A DNA stretch of 64,000 nucleotides. It comes from Arthrobacter woluwensis. Its GTDB lineage: Bacteria > Actinomycetota > Actinomycetes > Actinomycetales > Micrococcaceae. Each line of letters begins with the position of its first letter. The first letter of the stretch is position 1. The DNA is taken from the NCBI RefSeq assembly GCF_030816155.1, contig NZ_JAUSXR010000001.1, forward strand, positions 2,914,001 to 2,978,000. Direction: 5' to 3'. A program made the translations under genes and the position numbers. This document shows, piece after piece, positions 38,504 to 47,185 of this stretch. The notes under the pieces are model-generated. The model saw nothing but the letters and a program-made list of their open reading frames with translations. It ran no database searches and had not been told where the DNA came from.

Positions 38504-39223
38504 ATGACATGGGCCGAGTATCCGATCCGGCGCGTGGAACCGGACGATCGCAGGCCGGCTCCGCGCGGCGAATGGCCTGCCACGCTGCCGCCGGTCGCCC
38601 AGCTGCTCGACGAAGGGCTGGACCTCGGCCCGGCCACGGTGTTCGTCGGGGACAACGGCACCGGAAAGTCCACCCTGGTGGAGGCCATCGCCCTCGCCTT
38701 CGGCTTCTCTCCGGAAGGCGGTTCCACCGGCGCGATGCACTCGACGCGCGTGTCCGAGTCACCCCTCCATGAACATCTCCGTCTGATCCGCAATGCCGGC
38801 GCCTCCCGGCGTGGATACTTCCTGCGGGCGGAAGCGATGCACGGCTTCTTCACCTATCTCGAACGGAATCCCAGGATCCCGCCCGAGGCCGCCTTCCACG
38901 AGCTGTCCCACGGCGAGTCATTCCTAGAACTGGCGGTCGATCGCTTCCGCGGCGCCGGCCTCTGGATCCTCGACGAACCCGAATCCGCTCTCTCCCTCTC
39001 CGGCTGCCTCGCGCTCATGGGCATCCTCAAAGACCTGATCGACCGCGGCGATTCCCAGGTCATCCTCTCGACCCACTCCCCGCTCCTCGCCGCCCTCCCA
39101 GGAGCCACCATCTACGAGGTCGGCGCGTGGGGCCTCCGCGCCGAACCCTGGGACGACCTCGACCTCGTCAAGAACTGGCGCAATTTCCTGAACGAACCCG
39201 AGCGCTATCTCCGCCACCTCTGA
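38504..39223 (+). CDS. AAA family ATPase (small ABC/SMC-type)
   Basis: A 239-residue ABC-class ATPase without membrane segments. Walker A is TVFVGDNGTGKSTLVEAIAL, the signature is ELSHGESFLELAVDRF, Walker B is LWILDEPESALSLSGCLALM, and the switch His is in VILSTHSPLLAALPGATIYE. The N-terminal region (MTWAEYPIRRVEPDD) is typical of the small single-gene RecF/AAA_21-like ATPases widespread in bacteria. Their role is unknown; some accompany DNA repair or defence, but no partner is adjacent here. It is monocistronic between hairpins. It is distinct from the ATPase at 43769, which is larger and paired with a TOPRIM-like gene. Confidence 0.86.
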   Translation: MTWAEYPIRRVEPDDRRPAPRGEWPATLPPVAQLLDEGLDLGPATVFVGDNGTGKSTLVEAIALAFGFSPEGGSTGAMHSTRVSESPLHEHLRLIRNAGASRRGYFLRAEAMHGFFTYLERNPRIPPEAAFHELSHGESFLELAVDRFRGAGLWILDEPESALSLSGCLALMGILKDLIDRGDSQVILSTHSPLLAALPGATIYEVGAWGLRAEPWDDLDLVKNWRNFLNEPERYLRHL

Positions 39224-39250
39224 TCGCCCACCGTCCCACAGGGCAGAAGA

Positions 39251-39311
39251 ACGACGACGGCGCGCGGCCGCCGCCCTGCCCGGGCACCTGGCCGCACACC
39301 GCCGTCGTCGT
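39251..39311. terminator. Long-loop hairpin between ATPase and SRPBCC genes
   Basis: ACGACGACGGCG (39251-39262) pairs with CGCCGTCGTCGT (39300-39311) around a GC-rich 37-nt loop. It lies between two convergent stops and probably terminates both. Confidence 0.6.
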
Positions 39312-39330
39312 GCGTGCGTCTGCGGGAGCT

Positions 39331-39816
39331 TTACTCCGCGAGGATTGCGTCAATCTGTCCCAGCGCCTCCTTCATGCCTTCCTCCATACCCATCTCCACG
39401 AGCTCCTGGAGCTGTTCGACGGTGTCGTTGTGGGATTCGATGGTCATCCGGGTGCGCCCGCCGAGATCCTCGAGCGTGATCCGCATGGTGCCGGAGGGGG
39501 TGTTCGGGTCCGGGTCGCCATTCGTGTCGGCGAAGCCGTCCTCGATCTCCAGGCCGGTGGGACGGGAGATCGAGAGGAACTTCCACCAGCCGTGGGCCTT
39601 CTCGCCCTCCGGGCCGGTCATGTGATACCTGGCCTGGCCGCCGGGAGCGAACTCGAACGCGGTGAACGTGGCGGGCCAGGTCGGCGGGCCCCACCAGCGC
39701 TCGAGCTGACGTGGATCCTCCCAGAGCCGCCAGACGCGGTCCACGCCGGCGTCGAACTCATTGACGATGGTGAGGGTCAGGGCCTCGTAATCCTTGACCG
39801 AGCTGATGACTGTCAT
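39331..39816 (-). CDS. SRPBCC (AHSA1-type) domain protein
   Basis: A 161-residue START/Bet v1-like (AHSA1) protein: LTIVNEFDAGVDRVWRLWED, then PRQLERWWGPPTWPATFTAF, PGGQARYHMTGPEGEKAHGW, and a C-terminal helix VEQLQELVEMGMEEGMKEAL. These folds bind hydrophobic ligands or act as small regulatory partners. It is preceded by an ArsR gene on the same strand with an 18-bp gap, a very common pairing in actinobacteria in which the ArsR protein represses the pair. The ligand is unknown. Confidence 0.9.
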   Translation of the reverse strand: MTVISSVKDYEALTLTIVNEFDAGVDRVWRLWEDPRQLERWWGPPTWPATFTAFEFAPGGQARYHMTGPEGEKAHGWWKFLSISRPTGLEIEDGFADTNGDPDPNTPSGTMRITLEDLGGRTRMTIESHNDTVEQLQELVEMGMEEGMKEALGQIDAILAE

Positions 39817-39834
39817 GTCGTTGCCTTCCTGTGC

Positions 39835-40206
39835 CTACCGAGTGTCCTGCGAAGTGAAGTCCTGCGGTGTTTCGGCGAGGATCCGGTCCATCCGGAGGAA
39901 GCGTTCGCGCCAGATCTCCTCGTAGCGGTCCAGCACCCTGCGGGCCAGGGCCAGTCGTTCGTGATCGGCGCTCACCATCTGCTCCCTCCCCCGCTTGTCC
40001 TTGCGGACCAGGCCGGCACGTTCCAGGACGGCGACGTGCTTCTGAACCGCGGCGAAACTCATGGCGTAGAGGGCGGCGAGGCCGGACACGGAGCGTTCGG
40101 CCAGGGACACCTGCGTGAGAATGTCGCGTCGGGTGGCATCGGCGAGCGCCTGGAAGAGTCGATCGAGCTCTTCCGGCTCGGGGGTTCGGAGCTGTTCTAC
40201 AACCAT
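39835..40206 (-). CDS. ArsR family transcriptional regulator
   Basis: A 123-residue ArsR/SmtB-type winged-helix repressor: LDRLFQALADATRRDILTQV, then LAERSVSGLAALYAMSFAAV with the recognition helix and QKHVAVLERAGLVRKDKRGR, the family wing. No metal-binding Cys cluster is seen, so it belongs to the metal-independent subgroup usually paired with SRPBCC proteins. An 18-bp perfect palindrome overlaps its own ATG. It is probably the repressor of the two-gene operon with the SRPBCC gene; what relieves repression is unknown. Confidence 0.92.
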   Translation of the reverse strand: MVVEQLRTPEPEELDRLFQALADATRRDILTQVSLAERSVSGLAALYAMSFAAVQKHVAVLERAGLVRKDKRGREQMVSADHERLALARRVLDRYEEIWRERFLRMDRILAETPQDFTSQDTR

Positions 40207-40215
40207 TTGGTTGTA
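40198..40215. promoter_or_regulatory. ArsR operator overlapping the start codon
   Basis: TACAACCATTTGGTTGTA is a perfect palindrome with a 2-nt centre and contains the ArsR ATG (40204-40206 on the minus strand). The position and the ArsR/SRPBCC pairing argue for autorepression. Confidence 0.65.
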
Positions 40216-40447
40216 CGTTATCGCTCGGAGACGGTTGCGTCAAGGGTTCTGCGCCCTTCTTCGCGTTCTGCGCCTCAATGGGGGCGCAGAATTCGATTTC
40301 GAGCGCAGAACGGCCACGCGGAACAGGCCGCCCCCACCAGCCACACCCCCACCCCGCGTCACGAAACACCCACCCATTGCCCCGCCCCCACCCCGGCAGT
40401 AGCGTGACAGAACCGTCAAGTTGCATGACTCGATCAGGAGGATTCAC

Positions 40448-42278
40448 GTGAACCGGTTACCCAGAAGAGCCGCAGCCGGCGCTCTCCGCCCTGGCACTGG
40501 CCCTCACCGCCGGGGCGGCGTCACTGCCCGCGGCCCACGCCGAGCCCCGGCACACCGAGAAGACGCCGACGGCCACGGGTTACGGCGGGGCCGTCAGCAC
40601 CGTCGACCCCGAGGCCTCCGCCGCCGCCGTCGAAGTGCTCCGCAAGGGCGGCACCGCGGCGGACGCCGCCGTCGCGGCCGCTGCGACGCTCGGCGTGACC
40701 GAGCCCTACAGCGCCGGGATCGGGGGCGGCGGCTATTTCGTCTACTACGACGCGAAGTCCCGCACCGTCAGCTCCATCGACGGCCGCGAAACCGCGCCGG
40801 CCGGCATCACGCACGACGCGTTCATCAACCCCGCCACGGGCCAGCCATACCCCTTCACTCCGGAACTCGTCACGAGCGGCGTCGCCGTCGGCGTGCCCGG
40901 AACGCCGGCCACCTGGGCCCGGGCCCTCCAGCGGTGGGGCAAGCTCAGCCTGGGCGAGGCCCTGAAACCCGCCATCCGGGTGGCCGACCGCGGCTTCGTC
41001 GTCGACGACACGTTCCGCCAGCAGACCCTCGACAACAAGGCCCGCTTCGCCGCCTTCACCTCCACCAGCAAGCTGTACCTGCCGGGCGGGGACGCTCCGG
41101 CGGTGGGCACGGTGTTCCGCAACCACGATCTCGCCGCCACGTACCGGCTGCTCTCCAAGGGCGGCGTCGACGCCTTCTACCGGGGCCCTCTGGCCCGGGA
41201 GATCGCGCAGACCGTGCAGGCTCCCCCGAAGTCGCCGGACACCACGCTGCCGGCGCCGGTCGGGTCCATGACCGCGGCCGATCTGGCGAAGTACACGGTC
41301 GCGGACCAGGGCACCACCCACGTCAGCTACCGCGGCCTGGACGTCTACGGCATGGCGCCGTCCAGCAGTGGCGGCACCACCGTGGGCGAGGCGCTGAACA
41401 TCCTGAAGACCTCCGAACTGTCCGGGATGAGCCCCACCCAGGCTCTCCACCACTACATCGAGGCAAGCTCCCTGGCCTTCGCGGACCGCGGGAAGTACGT
41501 GGGCGATCCGGCCTTCGTGAACGTCCCGACGGCGGCCCTGACCGATCCGTTGTTCGGCAAAGAGCGCGCCTGCCTGATCGATCCGGCGAAGGCGCTGCCG
41601 AAGCCGCTCGCACCGGGGGATGTCACGAACTACGACGGCGTCTGCCCGGCCTCCACGGCGAAGACGGCCGAGGAGCGCGACACGGAGAACATCTCGACCA
41701 CGAACCTGACGGTGTCCGACCGCTGGGGCAACGTCGCGGAGTACACCCTGACGATCGAGCAGACCGGCGGATCGGGCATGGTCGTGCCGGGCCGCGGCTT
41801 CCTCCTGAACAACGAGCTCACCGACTTCTCGACTGTCTGGAGCGCCGCCGATCCCAACCGGATCGAGCCCGGCAAGCGCCCGCGATCTTCGATGTCGCCG
41901 ACCATCATCCTGCGTGACGGCAAGCCCTTCCTGGCCCTGGGCTCGCCCGGCGGCTCGACCATCATCACCACCGTGCTGCAGACCATCCTGAACCGGGTGG
42001 ATCTGGGGATGAACGTCTCGGACGCGATTGCGGCCCCGCGGGTGTCCCCGCGGAACGGGGCGACCGTGGTGGCGGAACCGGCGTTCATCGAGAAGTACGG
42101 CGCCGGGCTGGGCGCGCTCGGCCACAAGCTGGTCGCCTCCGGAGACTCCTTCACCTCGGCCTCGGAGATCGGGGCGGCCACGGCGATCGAGTTCCGGCCG
42201 GACGGCAGCACCGTCGCGGCGGCCGAGCCGGTCCGGCGCGGCGGGGGTTCGGCGATGGTCGTGTCCGGCAGACGCTGA
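40448..42278 (+). CDS. ggt: Gamma-glutamyltransferase (frameshifted as given)
   Basis: A Ntn-type hydrolase that cleaves gamma-glutamyl bonds of glutathione or related peptides outside the cytoplasm. From the GTG at 40448 with AGGAG upstream the signal peptide begins VNRLPRRAAAG. Its hydrophobic core (LSALALALTAGAASLPAAHA) is in the next frame, so one extra base lies near 40476-40482; removing it gives 609 residues. The mature chain has GYGGAVSTVDPEASAAAVEV, LRKGGTAADAAVAAAATLGV and YSAGIGGGGYFVYY. The catalytic Thr, new N-terminus of the small subunit after self-cleavage, is in NISTTNLTVSDRWGN. GRGFLLNNELTDFS and KRPRSSMSPTIILRDGKPF follow in the usual order, then GSPGGSTI with the oxyanion site. 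No neighbouring gene suggests the physiological substrate. Confidence 0.9.
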
Positions 42279-42293
42279 GCCGGCCACACGCGA

Positions 42294-42337
42294 AAGGCCG
42301 ACGACGGCGGAACGAGGGTTCCGCCGTCGTCGGCCTT
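42294..42337. terminator. 20-bp stem bidirectional terminator
   Basis: Bases 42294-42313 and 42318-42337 pair perfectly over 20 bp with a GAGG loop. It separates ggt from the convergent secreted-protein gene. Confidence 0.75.
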
Positions 42338-42375
42338 CTCTGTGTCAGCCTGCGTGTCTGTTCAGTATGCCGTGG

Positions 42376-43299
42376 TCACCAGGCGAAGACGCGGGTGGTG
42401 CTGGGCAGGACCGGCATGGTGCTGGCTCCGCCGTGGATGTCGGCGTCATTGGCGGTGAGGCCGTTGGGGTCGTAGTAGGAGGCGACGTGATGGGCGCTCA
42501 GTCCGATGACCACCTGTCCCGTGCCACAGCTGCGGGCCGAGATGGTGGTGAAGTTCTGCCAGCCGCTGGCCGACGCCGGGCGGACCGTGCGGGACGTCCA
42601 CTGGGTGGGGGTCGCGCCCGGGATGAGGTACTCACGAAGCTCGCCGGTGGAGAGGGTCGCCAGCAGAACGGCGGTCGGCTTGCCGTTGACCGTGGTGGAC
42701 GGCGCGGCGCCGATCGCGTTGATGGCCGCCCCACCGCCGAAGACCTTGACCGGCGCCCCGATGGTCTTGCCGGAGAAATTGACGGCGTAGCGGTAGAGGT
42801 CACCGGCCGTAGTCAGCCGGTACAGGTAGTCCTGGCCTGGGGTGTTCGCGACGGCCGACGGGAGGTAGGCGGTGGTGAGGGACTTCTGGAACCAACCGCT
42901 GCTCATGCTGGTCACCGCGCCGTCGACGTAGCGCTTCCACGTGCCGTTCGCCTGCTTCTCCGAGCGGGAGCGGTAGAACTTCGCGGTGCCGTCCGAGGCG
43001 GTGCCGAAGTAGCTCTCCTGGAACGTCGTCGCGTCACCCGCCGCGCCGGTCTGGCGGAGGTAGGTCGCATCGAAGGGCACCGGCGCGGAAGCGTTCTGCT
43101 CCCAGGTGAGCTTCGAGTTGCTGAGACTGACGACGCCGACGCTCCGGTCCGCGTTCACCGTCCGCATGCCGGTGTAGCAGTCGGCCGGGGTCGGCGTCGG
43201 GGTGGGGTACTGGGTGGCCGCCTGGGCCGGAGTGGCGGCGGTGGTGAAAGCCAGCGCCGCGACGGCGAAGCCGCCCAGGAGTCTGCCGGTGAGTTTCAT
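42376..43299 (-). CDS. Secreted protein of unknown function
   Basis: A 307-residue exported protein with a clear signal peptide (KLTGRLLGGFAVAALAFTTA, cleavage after TPAQA). The mature part begins with a short YPTPTPTPADC linker. It then forms repeating beta-strand blocks such as GQDYLYRLTTAGDLYRYAVN and TGELREYLIPGATPTQW, which recall tachylectin-like or beta-propeller repeats. There are two Cys near the ends (DCYTG and ARSCGTG), possibly a disulfide. Family not securely recognised; a carbohydrate-binding or cell-surface role is speculation. The gene is monocistronic, with convergent ggt on one side and a VOC gene remnant on the other. Confidence 0.74.
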   Translation of the reverse strand: MKLTGRLLGGFAVAALAFTTAATPAQAATQYPTPTPTPADCYTGMRTVNADRSVGVVSLSNSKLTWEQNASAPVPFDATYLRQTGAAGDATTFQESYFGTASDGTAKFYRSRSEKQANGTWKRYVDGAVTSMSSGWFQKSLTTAYLPSAVANTPGQDYLYRLTTAGDLYRYAVNFSGKTIGAPVKVFGGGAAINAIGAAPSTTVNGKPTAVLLATLSTGELREYLIPGATPTQWTSRTVRPASASGWQNFTTISARSCGTGQVVIGLSAHHVASYYDPNGLTANDADIHGGASTMPVLPSTTRVFAW

Positions 43300-43425
43300 G
43301 GGGATCCTTAGGTATCAGCGAACAATCGGGTTAATCCAATCGATGTATGACCAATCGAAGTGCAACCCCCGCCGGCCCTTTTCACGGGAGGGTTACGGGG
43401 TTGCCCGAAGGTCTGGGCAAGCGCG

Positions 43426-43508
43426 CGGATCCCTGCTTGACTGGGCCTATGGCGCATCCCCTGGCGTACATCCACTTTCCCGGCGCGGCGCGGCAGGCGC
43501 TCGAGTTC
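43426..43508 (+). repeat. 83-bp direct repeat, left copy (5' end of VOC gene)
   Basis: Differs from 45890-45972 at only four positions, all transitions. It covers the VOC start codon and its first 20 codons. Together the copies flank the ATPase/TOPRIM-like gene pair. Confidence 0.9.
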
Positions 43509-43559
43509 GCTTCTGGAATGCTGACGAGACCCGTCGAATCGGTCGGGATCAATGAGTGA
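43449..43559 (+). pseudogene. VOC/PhnB gene remnant with internal deletion
   Basis: It starts MAHPLAYIHFPGAARQALEF, almost identical to the intact VOC gene at 45913. It then jumps to SGMLTRPVESVGINE, which aligns with the HGMLTGTVELAGADA region about 30 residues later in the intact protein. The first part is nearly identical but the second is diverged, and it ends in a stop. The remnant is 36 residues and has lost most of the fold, so it is not functional. It looks like the end of a duplicated gene left by insertion or recombination of the neighbouring islet. Confidence 0.75.
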
Positions 43560-43768
43560 GCTCCGCGAAGTGTCATCCAGCCGATCAGAACCTGCTCCCA
43601 GTGCGTGATGCACTCGGCACCACCCAGCGGGACCACAGAACATCCCGCACCCCCGCCCTCCATCTCGCAGGCGAAGCGTTCTAGAACTGCCAGTTCTCAT
43701 CGCGAGGAACCGCCATGACGCTAGACTCAGCCTGAAACCACAGCGCACGTCGACCGAAAGGACCACCA

Positions 43769-45202
43769 GTGCTCACGAGGATCGAGGTTCAAGGATTTAA
43801 GAACCTCCAGAACGTCGCGGTCGACTTCGGCGCATTCACATGCATTGCTGGTCCCAATGGCATCGGTAAGTCGAACATATTTGACGCGATCATGTTCTTG
43901 GCTCACGCGGCACATGGACCACTCCACGAGGCGGCTCAGCTCATCCGCGGAACAACCGATATACGCTCCGCAGATCCGCGCGAACTGTTCTGGAATGGCT
44001 TTTCAGAACCCAACCGGGAGATCAGCTTCGCCGCAGAAATGATCGTTCCACGCGAGGTCGAAGACGATCTCGGAGCAACGACGCAGGTCAAAACTACCTT
44101 TCTGAGATATGAGCTGAAGCTCGGGTACGAAGAACCTGAGGGGCTCGCAACTACCGGCAGATTGACTCTTCTCCACGAGCAGCTCGCTCACATCAACAAA
44201 GGAGAAGCCAAGCGGCACCTCAAGTTCCCTCATTCTGCGAAACAGTTCCGAAATGCCGTGGTTACTAATGAACGGCGAGGTGGGCTTTTCCTTTCTACCA
44301 CGGAAAAGGATGAAATAACCGTAATTAACATGCACGGCGATGGAGGCAGTTACGGAAAACCATCGCCTCGTGCCGCCCAGAGGGCCGGTCGGACGATTTT
44401 GAGCACAGTAAACGTTACCGACTACCCTACAATCCTAGCCGCGCGCCGCGAAATGGAGAGTTGGAAACAGCTTGCACTCGAACCATCCTCGCTTCGCAAA
44501 CCGAACAACTTCCACGACTCTCGCACGCTCGCCCCGGACGGCGACTATCTCGCGTCAACTCTCTACCGTATTGCAACGAACCACGAAGCCTCTGGTGAAG
44601 GTCACGCAGAGGATATCTATGCGCGGGTCGCGACTAGGCTTTCAGAACTTATCGGAATCGACGTAGATCGCATCGAAGTCGATCTAGATACCGTTCGAGA
44701 AGTTTTCACTCTTTATATGACTGAGCGGGGGGGATTACGGCTGCCTGCACGCGCACTTTCGGAAGGAACACTAAGGTTCCTCGCACTTTGCGTACTGTTG
44801 GAAGACCCTTCGTTTACGGGTGTAATTTGCCTCGAGGAACCAGAAAACGGAATTCATCCGGCCAACCTCCCTTCAATCGTTCGACTCGTGAGCGATATCG
44901 CCGTTGATGTTGAGGAGGAGCCGGGTGAGGACAATCCATTTCGGCAGGTGATCATAAATACACATTCGCCGGGAGTGATACAGCTTTGCGATCCAAATGA
45001 AGTAATCATGGCCGATGTAAGAAAGACGCGGTCTGATGATGGCACACCAGTTCGCGCTTTGCGATGCCTACCGTTCAAGGGATCATGGCGAACCGTGCCG
45101 GGTTTGCCGTACTTCGAGGAGGGGGATCTCATTCCCTATTTGACCACGCCGATCGGAGCGCAGATGTCGCTTCCCGCTGATCTTTTTGAAGGAATTTCCT
45201 GA
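43769..45202 (+). CDS. AAA family ATPase (OLD/RecF-like, AAA_21 type)
   Basis: A 477-residue ABC/SMC-type ATPase, probably the sensor/motor of a two-gene defence system. Walker A is FTCIAGPNGIGKSNIFDAI; the D-loop/signature region is LPARALSEGTLRFLALCVLL; Walker B is GVICLEEPENGIHPANLPSI; the switch His is in FRQVIINTHSPGVIQL. The N-terminal LTRIEVQGFKNLQNV strand is the classic start of this class. The next gene begins 2 bp after its stop, so the pair is coupled. Codon use and GC content (near 50%) are much lower than in flanking genes, marking recent acquisition. The GTG start at 43769 has AAAGGA upstream. The ATPase plus TOPRIM-like arrangement resembles PARIS, AbiL or Rlo-type anti-phage pairs, but it is not assigned to one. 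Confidence 0.88.
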   Translation: MLTRIEVQGFKNLQNVAVDFGAFTCIAGPNGIGKSNIFDAIMFLAHAAHGPLHEAAQLIRGTTDIRSADPRELFWNGFSEPNREISFAAEMIVPREVEDDLGATTQVKTTFLRYELKLGYEEPEGLATTGRLTLLHEQLAHINKGEAKRHLKFPHSAKQFRNAVVTNERRGGLFLSTTEKDEITVINMHGDGGSYGKPSPRAAQRAGRTILSTVNVTDYPTILAARREMESWKQLALEPSSLRKPNNFHDSRTLAPDGDYLASTLYRIATNHEASGEGHAEDIYARVATRLSELIGIDVDRIEVDLDTVREVFTLYMTERGGLRLPARALSEGTLRFLALCVLLEDPSFTGVICLEEPENGIHPANLPSIVRLVSDIAVDVEEEPGEDNPFRQVIINTHSPGVIQLCDPNEVIMADVRKTRSDDGTPVRALRCLPFKGSWRTVPGLPYFEEGDLIPYLTTPIGAQMSLPADLFEGIS

Positions 45203-45204
45203 AG

Positions 45205-45849
45205 ATGAAACGTGGTGTATTCGTGGGCGAGGGGACGTCTGACGTCCCACTCATCCGCCTAGTATCGAACGTATTTGATGACCACAATCTCGAGGTCGAC
45301 ATTCGCCACTTCGATGTTGCCCAGATCCGCGGGGCGGGACGTTCCGTGGTGGAGAAGCTGGATGCTGCTAAAAGGGTCTACTCGGAGATTGACTTCGTTG
45401 TGATCCACAGGGATTGCGACAATCAGGATCCCGCGGTTAGGCATGATGAGATTTCGGCGTCGGTGGTACACGCATTTGGCGAAGGCTTTCCTACCGTGAT
45501 GGTCGTGCCTAAGACTATGACAGAGGCTTGGGCGCTGTTGAGCGAGTACGAGATTCGCAGGATTGCCGGAAAGCCCAGAGCGGTCATTCCGCTGAACCTT
45601 CCGAGTAAAAAGCATGTTGAGGGAGTTCGAGACCCTAAGAAGGCCTTAGAAGAAGCCTTGCTCTTGGCAAGTGGGGAAACCGGACGAAAGCGGAAGCGTA
45701 AAGCTCAGGACTTTGTCCACCATCGAAGAATGGTCCTGGAGCGAGTTGACTATCGAACTTTGACGGGGCTTAGCAGCTGGGACCAAACCTTGGAATCCAT
45801 CAAGGGGTGCATAAGGATTTTAGCTCCTCACCTTGAATATGCTGACTAG
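45205..45849 (+). CDS. DUF4276/TOPRIM-like protein partner of the ATPase
   Basis: A 214-residue protein. Its N-terminal strand KRGVFVGEGTSDVPLI matches the Glu-rich loop of DUF4276/TOPRIM-like folds (VEGxxD/E type), and the second acidic motif is IDFVVIHRDCDNQDP (Asp-x-Asp). PKTMTEAWALLSEYEIRR is the usual third block. The C-terminal part is helical and basic (TGRKRKRKAQDFVHHR), suggesting nucleic acid contact. In related pairs this component is the metal-dependent nuclease or effector released when phage inhibits the ATPase sensor. That role is inferred from family and context, not shown. It is encoded 2 bp after the ATPase stop and shares its low GC content. The right copy of the flanking repeat begins 41 bp later. 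Confidence 0.82.
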   Translation: MKRGVFVGEGTSDVPLIRLVSNVFDDHNLEVDIRHFDVAQIRGAGRSVVEKLDAAKRVYSEIDFVVIHRDCDNQDPAVRHDEISASVVHAFGEGFPTVMVVPKTMTEAWALLSEYEIRRIAGKPRAVIPLNLPSKKHVEGVRDPKKALEEALLLASGETGRKRKRKAQDFVHHRRMVLERVDYRTLTGLSSWDQTLESIKGCIRILAPHLEYAD

Positions 45850-45889
45850 CAGTGTTCCTCGACCTCGATTGAACTGCTTCTCAATTTTC

Positions 45890-45972
45890 CGGATTCCTGC
45901 TTGACTGGGCCTATGGCGCATCCCTTGGTGTACATCCACTTTCCCGGCACGGCGCGGCAGGCGCTCGAGTTC
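45890..45972 (+). repeat. 83-bp direct repeat, right copy (5' end of intact VOC gene)
   Basis: Matches 43426-43508 with four transitions. Here it continues into a full-length VOC gene. Confidence 0.9.
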
Positions 45973-46308
45973 TATCGGGGCATCTTCGGCGGCGAGCTGA
46001 GCCTGAACACGTTCGCCCAGTTCGGGCGCGACGACGGCCCGGCTGACGCCGTCGCTCACGGCATGCTGACGGGCACCGTGGAGCTGGCCGGAGCGGATGC
46101 CGCGGGCGAGGACCGGCCGTTCCAGGCAGAAGGACTGATGCTCTCCCTGCTGGGCACGGCGCCCGCCGAGACGCTCCGCACCTGGTTCGACCAGCTCTCC
46201 GACGGTGGCGACGTCGTGGACCCGCTTCAGGTGCGGCCCTGGGGCGCTACCGACGGGCAAGTCGTGGACAGGTACGGAGTGCGGTGGCTGGTGGGGTTTG
46301 AGGACTGA
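45913..46308 (+). CDS. VOC (PhnB-type glyoxalase-like) protein
   Basis: A 131-residue PhnB/3-demethylubiquinone-methyltransferase-like VOC-fold protein. MAHPLVYIHFPGTARQALEF starts the typical first beta-alpha-beta motif, YRGIFGGELSLNTFAQFGRD follows, then GLMLSLLGTAPAETLRTWFD and GGDVVDPLQVRPWGATDGQV lead to the C-terminal VDRYGVRWLVGFED, the most conserved end of this family. Metal-binding and substrate are unknown; many such proteins are annotated as glyoxalase/bleomycin resistance. The start is the ATG at 45913, inside the duplicated 83 bp; a truncated second copy lies at 43449. Confidence 0.9.
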   Translation: MAHPLVYIHFPGTARQALEFYRGIFGGELSLNTFAQFGRDDGPADAVAHGMLTGTVELAGADAAGEDRPFQAEGLMLSLLGTAPAETLRTWFDQLSDGGDVVDPLQVRPWGATDGQVVDRYGVRWLVGFED

Positions 46309-46402
46309 GCGGGGGCGTTTCGGACAACGGCTTCGGGAAGCCTCGGCGCCCCGAGCCCTTCACTTCCGGAAGTAGGCGCGGGTAGCCAGCGGATCAGACT
46401 AG

Positions 46403-46543
46403 TCAGCGCTTGCACTTGAGCCACCCGCTAGCCCCCAGACGCCTGTTACGCGTGGGAATCCGGCGCCCAACGGGGCAGTCGACCTGATCGTGACGCACAT
46501 CAGGGTCCCACGGGTTGATCAAGCGATACGCAGGAACCTTCAT
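46403..46543 (-). CDS. Possible small protein, 46 aa
   Basis: A short frame beginning MKVPAYRLINPWDPDVRHDQ and ending KCKR, on the minus strand, with GGAGGG about 14 nt upstream of its ATG at 46543. It is basic, with two Cys (DCPVG and KCKR), and could be a small DNA- or metal-binding peptide. The spacing of the ribosome-binding site is wide and codon use is mixed, so it may be chance. No family is recognised. It lies in a gene-poor stretch next to the islet region. Confidence 0.35.
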   Translation of the reverse strand: MKVPAYRLINPWDPDVRHDQVDCPVGRRIPTRNRRLGASGWLKCKR

Positions 46544-46756
46544 TTGTCACCCCATCCCTCCAATTTAGTCATGACCTGGGCAACAAGAGGGAGCGCTGAC
46601 AAAAATTTGGCAGCCCAGCTATCACAGATCTAGCCGAACCGAGGATACAGATTCTCACAGCCACTGGGCAGTCCGGTAACCACAGGCGAGTCAGCTTCCA
46701 TAGGCACCGCACAAACCTTCAATAAGATCTAGACCCGCAGCGTATGGCAAGCACAA

Positions 46757-47185
46757 CTATGAGTCGTCAGCCAAGAAGGAAGTGACCTGAGCCGACCTGC
46801 CACGAGGCGAAGTAGCCAATTGAGCCGGCAGCTTGAGGTCGATGACCAGCATCCCGTTCTCAACCGTCGGAACCCAACGCTTCGCTACCGTCGTATCGAG
46901 GCCGATATACCTGCTGAACATGGTTCCTGCGATAAGGACAACACTCCGGTTCGCATATTTTCCCGTTCCTTGTCGCCTCGCTGGATACGCATTGGGGGAT
47001 TCGAGAGGGACGCCTTGGATGCCGATACGACGAGAGTCTTCCTCCCAAAGGAACTGGACACCTTCAGGCTCGCCAATGAGGCGATACGCGGCATCGTTTA
47101 CCGAGAAGAGTCCCCGTTTCTGGATGGTGACGGCGGGAACGCTAGGAACGGGCGCGCTTCCCTTGTGGAACACCTTGAATGCCAT
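46757..47185 (-). CDS. Hypothetical protein, 142 aa
   Basis: The product starts MAFKVFHKGSAPVPSVPAVT and continues IQKRGLFSVNDAAYRLIGEP, EGVQFLWEEDSRRIGIQGVP and RRQGTGKYANRSVVLIAGTM. It is a compact, soluble-looking alpha/beta protein with no signal peptide. The start chosen is the ATG at 47185; no clear ribosome-binding site is seen. The region is lower in GC than the core genes, and frames on the opposite strand are shorter and less protein-like, which is why this strand is preferred. I do not recognise the family; it may belong to acquired DNA next to the defence islet. Confidence 0.5.
   Translation of the reverse strand: MAFKVFHKGSAPVPSVPAVTIQKRGLFSVNDAAYRLIGEPEGVQFLWEEDSRRIGIQGVPLESPNAYPARRQGTGKYANRSVVLIAGTMFSRYIGLDTTVAKRWVPTVENGMLVIDLKLPAQLATSPRGRSAQVTSFLADDS

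Noticed and set aside
38504..39223. Small AAA ATPase as part of a defence system
   Set aside because: It stands alone between hairpins with no nuclease or TOPRIM partner, and its GC content equals that of core genes.
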